A stretch of DNA of 64,000 nucleotides from Cladopsammia gracilis (lineage: Eukaryota; Cnidaria; Anthozoa; Scleractinia; Dendrophylliidae): NCBI GenBank assembly GCA_022457155.1, contig JAJGOT010000602.1, positions 124,001-188,000 on the forward strand. The letters run 5' to 3'. A program made the position numbers and the translations under genes. Positions 41,201 to 51,600 of this stretch are shown here, one piece after another. Positions within the stretch are counted from its first letter, which is position 1, and every line of letters begins with the position of its first letter. Below the pieces are notes generated by a model that worked only from the letters and a program-made list of their open reading frames with translations, searched no databases and was not told where the DNA came from.

Positions 41201-44200
41201 AAGAACCGATCTTCCGAAAATAATTTATTCTTCTATTCATTGTTTGCCACCCGAAGAGCACATGGCTAATTTGCATCATAGTGTTGCCACCAACATGGCG
41301 GCTATCGTAAATAAGGCCTATTTTGTAGTTTCTGCGCAAAATTGCCTCGCAATCATGTTGATTTTTATCGTAATGCAAATGAGAAAGGTTAACCGTGAAA
41401 AGGGCTATTGTTCCATTAAGCTTGATTTTGTCTGGTCTCAAAGCAAAATTGAGCAAAATTGAACTCAACGAAAAAAGTGTATTAGTGCTCACAGTATGTC
41501 AAGACAATCTGAATTTTTTTTATCTTTCTTTCATATTCCAAATTTCATTTTGGAGTCAGTTTTCGACGGCTCACTCACTGAGTAGACGCAAACTCTTAAT
41601 ACGAACTGAGCATCTGCGTTTTTGACTGCCCTCGATCCAAATTAGTTTAGTAGATAATCAATGGACCCTGAAATACAGAAACCAACAAAGTGGATTAAAA
41701 TCCACAGATCACAGTGCATGATTGATGGCAGGGGAAAACTTACAATTTGCACGTTACTGACCAGTCACTATTTTATTTTAGCTCAAAGTTTGATTTCTGC
41801 ACAAGATCGAACAGTGGCACTCGATTTTATTCATAAGTCAAATTCAGAATAAAAGTTTGTTCGATGACCACACAAAATCAGTTTTGATTGTTTCATTTAG
41901 TTTGATGTGAATTTTCCATTTAATTCAATGTGATTAACAGGGTCTCAAGTTAGGTAGATCTTCTGCAAAAATAATGTTAAAAAAATTGTTTTATCTTTGT
42001 AACATGTGTACATGCTCTGTCTATCATGTGCTGAGCTTTCATCCATAAAACACTTTTTTGAAGCTACAGTGTACTGTTTGTGTGCTGTATTGAGGCTTGT
42101 ATTGGTTCACAAGTTTTAGTCAATCTGCTAACCTCTGGCTTTCTCCATGTTAAGCTTGGAAAAAAACTTGAAAAATGTTTTCCAAATATGTAATGAACAA
42201 ACTAGTTAAATAACATCTATCTATACAAACAATTACAGGACTGAGTAGCTTCAATGTCAACAATAAATTATTCAATCAGTAATGTTGAGACCCAGTGCAT
42301 TTATTATTTTTTAAAAAATTGCACCTTCATGCACAAATAAAATTTATAGCTTGAATGCTTATTTGTCACCTAAATGACAACAAGACATGACTATTTTTCA
42401 AACAACTATGTGTGATTCAGACAATCAGCAAAAAAAAACATAACAAAAAAAAAACAGGTACATGTATTTGCTGATCAGCCAAAGACTAAGAGGAAATATC
42501 ACAAAATGACATCTGACAAGTCAGTCAATATCACAACAAAACAGGAAATGACTCAATTAACATTCTCATACACTTTATTGAATAAGAAAAATATCGTCAC
42601 AACTTCAAAACCCAACACCGATCACAATACAGCACAAGTCAATAAGCAGGGTTTTTGTTAGAGCCGGGACACCGGGACCTTTACTCGGCTATTTCAATTC
42701 TTGTCCCGGCTATTTTTTTTAGGAAAATGTGCTAAAATATTTGAATAAATAACTACTGAAGTTGATGGGTTATTTGATCTTTATTACGAGTGAAATAAAA
42801 CTGAATCGTGATTTATTTTGTTCCTATTGGCTATTTATTTATGCATGCCGTATTTTGTATTGTGTAGCTCATTTTGAGTTCATGATCATGCTAAATTTAG
42901 GCTTTATGAAGCAGCACAAATAAATGTATAAACATATTGCCTCTTTCATAGCAGTTAAAGCAAACACCCAAATTTGTCAGAAATCGCCTTAAATGCCTGA
43001 TTTTCCACTGCATGCCAATAAATGGTAGCTACACCGCCATTCAGTGGTCCCTGTTATTCACAATTTGGTACCTGCTATTGCAAACCTCAACAAAAACCCT
43101 GCAATAAGCATGGTCTTCTGCTGGTTGAGGAATGAATGAAGCAGAAAATGTTCTTCTCACGTTTGCTAAATTATAGGTTTTCGGTTTTATCCCATTTCAG
43201 CATAAGTGAAATGCAATCCTTGTTTTGTGTGTAGTATCATGGGATATTTTAACAAGTTGTGCTGTATTTCAAAAAATCAAAAAATACAGAATGTAACTAT
43301 ATTTTGCTCCAGAAAAAGACAAACAGTATAATAAGGATTGGTAATTATAGTAACTGGACTGAGTGGAGAACAATTCAGGGAGTAATCGGGCAAGTAATTT
43401 AAAATCGGCCGAACACGTAGCTCAAGGACGATTTGAAATCACAAGCAAATTGTTTGGTGGACGTCAATCAAAGGAAACCTGTTAACATCGTTTTTTTTTT
43501 TAAATTCTGACTGGATTTCGAACAATTTTTCCAAAAAGAAACGGTAAACATTTTAAAACAAATTTCAAAGGCAATAACAATTTAAAGAAAAGATTTCATT
43601 CAACATGATAAAAAACTGGTGCTTCTTGCAACCGCGGCTTTATGATTGTCATCATGCATCACGTGGTGAAGTTTAAAAGTTTTATTCTAAAAACATGCTT
43701 TCTGCAAACAAAAGCTTTTTTTTTGTTTAAACTGGCTTGGAAACCAAGTTTAGTAAAGTTTCAATTGTTGATTTTTAGCTCTGTTTGCTTGAAATCCTGC
43801 CAGAATCTAAAATAATTTTAATGGCTTTTCTTTGATAGACATCCACTAACGTTTTGAAGGCAATGGGTCACAGGTTATTTATTGGTTACTGCTGTCAAAA
43901 AGAAAATTAATGGTAAAAATTAAAAAAGAATTCACCGCCCTGGTGGCCACCACGGCGGCCACCCCTTTCTCTTCTAGCACCTTTCTTGGTGGTAGGAGGG
44001 GACGGGCATTGCCACCTAAGGTGGCCTGCTCGTCCACAGTTAAAGCAATTTTCTGCAAAAGAAAATAATAAAAGAAAATTAGGAATGTGGAATGCAGTAA
44101 TAAAACATCAGGAATACAGAGAAAAAAATAAATTAAAAGTCCTCATGATCCCTTCTGCTTTCACATAAATAGCTGGTATTGTGTCATTAGAATATAGCTG

Positions 44201-45579
44201 CAGACTACATGTCTTTGATTTTTTTATAGATGTATGGCTGGAAATTAAAGGGCACATGCTCACCACCCCTTACATGGCAATATTTTTTTTACATCACATT
44301 CTAAAGTAATTAAAAGAATATGGTGTTCCCATGTTTCCTCAAAAATCTTCTGATGTCAAGAAAAACTGCTGCTGCGCTAGTGGACAAAGCAGATCATGAC
44401 TGTGTTCACAAATTTCTCTTTGAAAACGTGGAACAGTGTTCAGACTACAGTAATATTGTTGATAATTCTAAACACCACACACATAATGCGTTATTTAACA
44501 AATATATTCCATTTGGTCGTGTGTCTGTTCAGTTACAGAGCACAGATGACGTCAAAATGTGGTAAGAACAAAAAAGTGGCGCACGAGCCGCAGGCGAGTG
44601 TGTCACTGATGCTCTTACCACATTTTGACGTCTTCTGTGATCTATACTGAACAGACACACGGCCAAATGGAATCCATTTGTTTTATACATGAACAGAAAA
44701 GTAACAATACTAAAATTACTAACTTGTCTCGCAGCGCTCGGCTGTTCAAGATTTGTTCCAGTTTAGGTATTTTTCAAGTCGCCAAGAACACTTGAATTCT
44801 GTCAAAAACTCGAAATTATTCACAACTTCATGAAGAAAACGGCCAATGGGTGTCGTGTCGCGTTCAGAATTAAGACGTTCCTGCAGCTGCAAACACGACT
44901 TTTGCCATAAGTTGATTACAGTTGAAATCCTTTCACACTTTAGGTGAATCATGTTTACCAGATCATTTCAAATGCAGTTAATATGATCAGCTGTCGTCTT
45001 TTTCTTTCACTTAAACGTTGACAACAATGCGTTGTTTCAATGACCACAAAGAGCCGCAATTTCGTCGCCATTTTGAAAGCCCATAATTTAATTTGTTTTC
45101 AACTCTTCATGTAACCGTCATAAAATGTCCCTTCGACCAAGTTAAAATATTTTAAAATTCAAATTGACTGAAAATGTATCAAAAAGTAAGTATAAATTAT
45201 TATTTTCGCAACATCTCCCGGGATGTTAATTACAAATAAGACAAAAAATAGTTTTTGAAATAATTTTGCAGAAAGCCGAATATAAACATCTCAAAAAAAA
45301 AACATGATATGATGTGCCAGTTCTTCACTCAGATAACTTTTCTAAGCATCATCAGTTCTAAAGTACGCTATTTCTGCTTTTAGACATTTTGATTCTTTAA
45401 TGAAATCCTATAAACAGTCACTTTGCCTGAGAATTGACTCGCGGGCGAAATCGTCTTTATGTGTGATGTTCTATGAGTGTCTTTGGGAGCACCTCGTGCC
45501 TGCACTGCACTCACTCAGCGGTAACATAGCAGAGCTCGAGAGTTAGCAGACGAGGCGGTTCAATATATTTTTCATTGTT

Positions 45580-45615
<36 letters not shown>

Positions 45616-48600
45616 CTTTCTTTCCTCACAGCTTATTGGCTAATTAAAGGATTACAACATTTTGTATATTTTCAATGTAATGTTAAGTTACTATTTAGTT
45701 TTAGACAAATGGTTGACTATGGAGATCAAGTTAACCATCCGGTTTTCCTAGTTGGCCTCCATATTACCTAATAAAGTTAAAATTTATAGCAGGCGAGGAA
45801 CCAGAAGGAAACAAAATAACAAAAATAAGGCGAAAAAATAAAGTAAATAAAACGGACAAACTTTATGAGAGTAAGTTATATAAATCTATAATAGAATAAA
45901 TAGTGATGTTTGATTGCCTATGGAAACCGGCCCCCACGCGCGCCAGTTAGACCAATTTCTATGTCATACAATTTTCGTAGACGTTCAAACCGAATTTTTC
46001 AGCGGCAGAGACGTTATACTTACGGCCTTTCCTATTGTATAGTAAACGGTTCATATTTTACCCAGAGGCCTTCCTTCCCACGTATTAGGCTCGTGGAAAA
46101 CTCATTTATTACCGCCGTCTGTTACGCATATAAATCAGCCGTCATTGGTACTTTACAAATTATAAGCTATCCGTTTTCTATGCCTGTATGATATCGTTTA
46201 TCTTTTACACAGAGGCCCTCCTTCCCTTTTACATGTAAATTGTAGTAGTAGCCATCAAGGAACATGGAATAATTGTTTCATAAAAAGGTTTTCTCAAACG
46301 TCAAGAAACTTAAATCTTCCTCTCATTATTCTCTGTCTGCAAAACTTAATTTATAGCCGGATCGTGGACCAGCAATATGCAATACATACAGCTGCTGTAT
46401 ACCCGTCACTGGATCGGAGCACGCAATGCATATAATTAGTAACTGGAAATTATGGAACTTAATTGTAACGTGCGCACTATAATGCATTTCTAGGTAAAAA
46501 AGCGTTCTAGAATATGATAATTCAGAGAGCTCCGCTGTTAGGCTAAGCCTATCTATATATATTATTTATTATGTTATTATTTACTGCTGCTATTATGCTT
46601 TTTTACAGTATTTAGTCTACATAACAGTGAACTTGAATTTCAGTCCTCCGATTGCCTTAACAGGAAGAAAGGAAGCTATATTTTAGAAGACTGGTGGTTT
46701 CTCTTTGGCTTTCACGCACTTATTAAATATATTTTTCTATTCCGATTTGTGTGTGGTAAAATAACAATCATTTTTTTCGTTTTGTTTTTGATTCACGTTT
46801 ATGCTTAAGAAGATAATTACAAAAAGGATAACTACAGATTGGTTAATATGTTTCGATACAGTTTTTTGGAGACCATGCCTTCATTTTCCAATCGGCTTTT
46901 GAGCGGTCTTGTCCAAGTCAGATCAACGCAAAATTTTCACCAGTAACTGGTTTTCAATTGAAGTTTTTTAAAACGTTTACTGCGCATGCTTACCTATGTA
47001 AAAAATATTATCTCAAAGTTCCATTGACATTGATTTACTGAAACGCTTTGACTTTAAGGATGAAGCCCGGAGAGAGATATAATTTTGGGCCCGGGGAAAA
47101 GTGAGATTGGATGTTCAAATAATGCTATTATCGCTGAATGTTTAATGAGAATAATTTTAAAATAACGACTGTGATCATTAAGCTCCTAGACAACCCAGTC
47201 ACGTTAGACAAACTTAACAAATTGGAACAACTGCAAAGTAGTTTAAAAAAGCACGGATCATTGGTGTTGTTGTTGTCGCTTCCTATTGTTCGTTTTGGTG
47301 AATTGATGCATAAAAATCCAGTACTACCTTAAGGTCTTGGCTTGTAGGCTGAAAGCTTCCATCCGACAACGTCAATTGAAATAGTTGTATATTGAGAGCT
47401 TTATGACATACATATGTGACAGTCCATAGAAAAAGTCATGTGTTAATTATGTTAGAGTGTTCATTTACAAATACACTGACAATCGATTTTTCTTTACTCA
47501 TTTATTCCATGGCTTTAACCAGTGAAAGGATGTGACGATACATTAGATTTTGAAGACACCAATCAACAGAACTGTTTCGTCGTTGTAACCAGCTCAAGAG
47601 GAACTGTGTCAATCGCCAACGGCAAAACAACAGCCAAAAATGGAGCAAAGTCTCTCAAATTAGAGTCCCACGCTAGTGGCACATCCAAGTTTAGGTATAC
47701 AAGGCCATCAGGTTCTCATATACAAGGAAAACACCTATTGAGAGGAGGCATTAAGATGTGGATTTACAAGACAACTGCCGCAACAGGAAAAAAGATGGAC
47801 GTTAGACTGATAGACAACAACAAGCGCAAAAGAGTGGGAAAATTTAAAGTCGACATGGGATTTAAAGGTTGGAGAGGAATATGGGTATCGTACAAAGAGT
47901 GCAAAGAAAGTGCGAACAGCCTCAACAAGGGAGCAATTACAACAGTCGATTTTGTATTCAAACATCAGGATATCATCTATATTGATTTGCTAGAATTTGT
48001 GCCCGATCTGGCCTTCCAATCTCGGGATAAGATTGTTCCACCATTCACCAAGTTTGGTTCAAAATATAACAATATGGACTTTTCGCAACAAAGTTATCGA
48101 TGGAGTCAGAAAACACCATCTGCTACTCCCACAAGTGTTGATACGTCAATGAAAAGAAGCATTGAACACATTGAAAGTCGCTTGAGAAACTGGTACTGTG
48201 ATGAAACGACAACAACTTATGATTTTACAGGCACTCTGAAGAAACGTTGGAACAAACTTAAGAGAAGCATCGACAAAGCGCAAAAAGAATACGACAGGCT
48301 TGAGTTTAATCCCAGCAGGACCGTAATCACTGGTCCTCCACTGTTTTGCCTGATATGTAAGAAAGGGTCAACAAAGTATTTACCCAATGATCGGCCTAGG
48401 AAGTTCCACTTCATTATGACGCGCGTTTTGCAGCCTTTGGCAATAGAATTGCATTTAAAATCACGACCTGACGAAATGACAAGGACAGTCAATCAAGAGA
48501 CACAAGCATTGGGGAAGAAAGGCAACAGAAAGGCACTCATTAGAATTTGTGGAAAGCACAAAGCAAGGCAGGATGAGTTTCTTAACCATCTAAAAACTAA

Positions 48601-51600
48601 AGGAAAGCCTTACACAAAAGCCAAAGTTCGCCTTTCATTGGAATTTATAAATCAAGCTCGTCTACAAAGAATTTTTAAAGTCCTAGATTATCTGGAAGAC
48701 CAAGGATGGGCAGATGGAAGTGCGTTGGGTTCCCTGTATTTGGAGACGCTTCGAAGTAGCGCTGGATTCATACACAGTCTTTTCCTTCTTAAAGACACCT
48801 TGCAGAAGAATCCAGCATACAAGAACAGACTGATTAACTTTATAAACACCGCCAAATGGTACCACGACTTTGGAGAAGTATATCAATCATCGTTCGAGTA
48901 CAAAGGGACAACAGCGGACAATATGATAACGAGAATGCTATCTCGGCTTATTATTGTTATGGCAATGCCTACTGGTACAGCAGACGAGCAGAAAGCAAGA
49001 CAGCGAGATATGGAGGCTTTAAAAAAATGGATGGAAAATGCTTTGGATATTAACAAAGCATTTGGTGGAGTGATCAAACCTGATTATACTGGCTTCCATC
49101 ACATGACATTCTACGCATCTGCATACATACCAGCCGCGTTGCACAGTGCGGGACAAGTACAATATTTTTTGGAGGGAACAGACTTTAAATTATCAGACAA
49201 AGCAAAACGCAATTTACTAGAAGGTCTTAACACCCTCAAGATAACAGCTGTGAAATATTCTACTCCAAGCAGTGTAGGAGGACGCTTTCCAGACTATTCT
49301 CGGGCAATTCTAGCAAGCGATTTTCCAGCCTATGCGTACATCAGTGTATCATATCCAGGGTCGCTACCATCAACGCCAGCCAAAGGTATACAAATCGCTC
49401 ACCTGAACAGTAATGCAGGAATTTTTGAACGTTTCTATCAGCCTTCCAACGCCGATGTCGCAAAAACTTTAGAAAGGGGATCGATCAATGCAGGGAAGTC
49501 GTATTTTAACACACTTGGTTCTCTGCAACTAATGAGCAAGGTAAGTTCGTAAGCGTTTCTTGCATGATAACGAGGACGAAGAAATTATTAAATGAAATCA
49601 GTTTCATAACATGCTTGGAGATTCCTCTCACCTTTGATTCAACTGCGACATTCCAGACCTGACAACAATGCAGAAATGTTTGAACGTTTGTATCAGCCTT
49701 TTGATGCTGTTGTTGATACAAATGTAAACAATGGCCAAATCAGAGTCGGGAAAACCTACTTTAACCCTTGCTTCTCTTCAAGTAATGAGCATAGTAAGTA
49801 TATTGTGTAAATGATGATGGCAACGTCAGAAAATTTTAAAGAAAATTATCGTAACACGGTTATCGACAACTTGGTAAAATGTAATTTTCTTTTGAAAAAA
49901 AGGTATTTGAAGGCAAATGCATGGAACGGTTGTATATTGTAAATGAAAAATAAATATTTGTTGTAGTGTGTAGTGTTTATCAATTATTATTGTTTTATCA
50001 TTCGATCGCCAAGTTTGTTTTTCAATTTTTATTTACAATTGCTAAAACAGAGCAGAAATCGGGCTGCCATTGTAGAGGGCGGGGGTAGAACTATTATTGC
50101 AGCAAAACAACGTTTCACAGTTGTGCGCAGGAGGAGTTCTCTGCAGGTCACGTGGTGGGCTCTCGGCCAATATAAAAGAAGAAAAAATGCATCGAATGAT
50201 AATTTTAGATATTTGCCATCAGAAACATCTCTTATACTTTTAGCAATATAAAAGTTAACTGATGTTTCAACTTTATTGTATTATATCTTTTGAAAAATAA
50301 GCATGAAGAAAACGTATTATTATACATTGGTGTAACAAGCTCGATTTTGATTGGCTATAAGCACGCAGCTAATTATTGCTTGCTGTTTCTGTTACGTCAT
50401 ACCTACAGACAATGGTTTTATGCATGCAGAAGTGACGTCATACCTACAGACAATAGTTTTATGCATGCAGAAGTGCGCGCTCTTGTCTTTACAAGTGCAG
50501 CTCAGGAATATGCATAATAAAACAATTATTGGATTCGGTTTTCGCATGCAATATTTGTTGTAGTGTGTAGTGTTTATCAATTATTATTGTTTTATCATTC
50601 GATCGCCAAGTTTGTTTTTCAATTTTTATTTACAATTGCTAAAACAGAGCAGAAATCGGGCTTTGGCTTTGATAATTATCGCTATCATGCTCAACCTCAT
50701 CCAATAATTGTTAATTATTAGACAAAGATATTTTAGAAGGTTAAATGAAGTAAATGAAATAAATAGCGCAGAAAACCTTTCTCGCGGTGTATCATGTTTA
50801 TCATGATGTAACAAAGCACGCATGACGTTATAGTACCATCTATTTTTTATTTCTGTTTAGGTACATTCGTTAGCCACCTCAACGAGCGTGAGTGCGGAGT
50901 TATCTCCAGAAGGTCATTGGACCAAGAACTTTGCAGCCTTATCAATTCACCGTCGTAAAGACTGGGTTGTTACAGTGAAGGGATTCAACAAGTATATCTG
51001 GGACTTTGAAGGAACTTCTTCTGAGAATCCAAACGGCATTTTTGCAAGTCATGGTTCGATGCTTATAGCTAACAGCGAGGAGGCGTTGAAGGCACATGAT
51101 GTGAATGCTGGGTGGGATTGGACGAAAATTCCTGGCACCACAACGATGTCACTTACTGCCAATGAAAGAAAGTTGAAGAAGGACAGAAACTTCAGCCCAC
51201 AATCTTCTGCCGGAGGCGTTACCTTCCAGGGGCCAGACGTCGTGTCCACTTTGTCCAATGGAATGTTTGCCATGGACTTCCATCAACCAAATTACGACTT
51301 CTTAAATAAACATACCTTTCAGAATATCAAACTTTACTTTAAGAAGTCCGTTTTCTTCTTCCAAAACCTCTTAGTCTGTCTGGGAAGCAACATTAGAATG
51401 GACAATGGACCCGGAAAGCAAGTACAGACAACACTTTTTCAAGACAAGCTAGTCCAAGGTCCTTCTACATTCTTCATTAAAGTGGATGGCGCCCGCAAAG
51501 ACAATACAGCTTCAGCGATCACGCCATCGTCTCAAGAAGGAGCAACATCATATACTATTCTAGTGGACACGAAAGGAAACAGCTACTACATTCCATCCTC

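Larger units (their letters stand above)
49541..50860. other. Intron 4 with duplicated sequence
   Basis: A 1.32-kb intron from GTAAGT to TTTAG. It contains a decayed copy of the exon 4 end (49655-49801), two identical 112-bp direct repeats and a 41-bp tandem pair. Confidence 0.7.

Noticed and set aside
47138..47332. 64-codon frame just before exon 4 as an extra lyase exon
   Set aside because: It is not flanked by good splice sites in a compatible phase, and exon 4 already joins exon 3 correctly.
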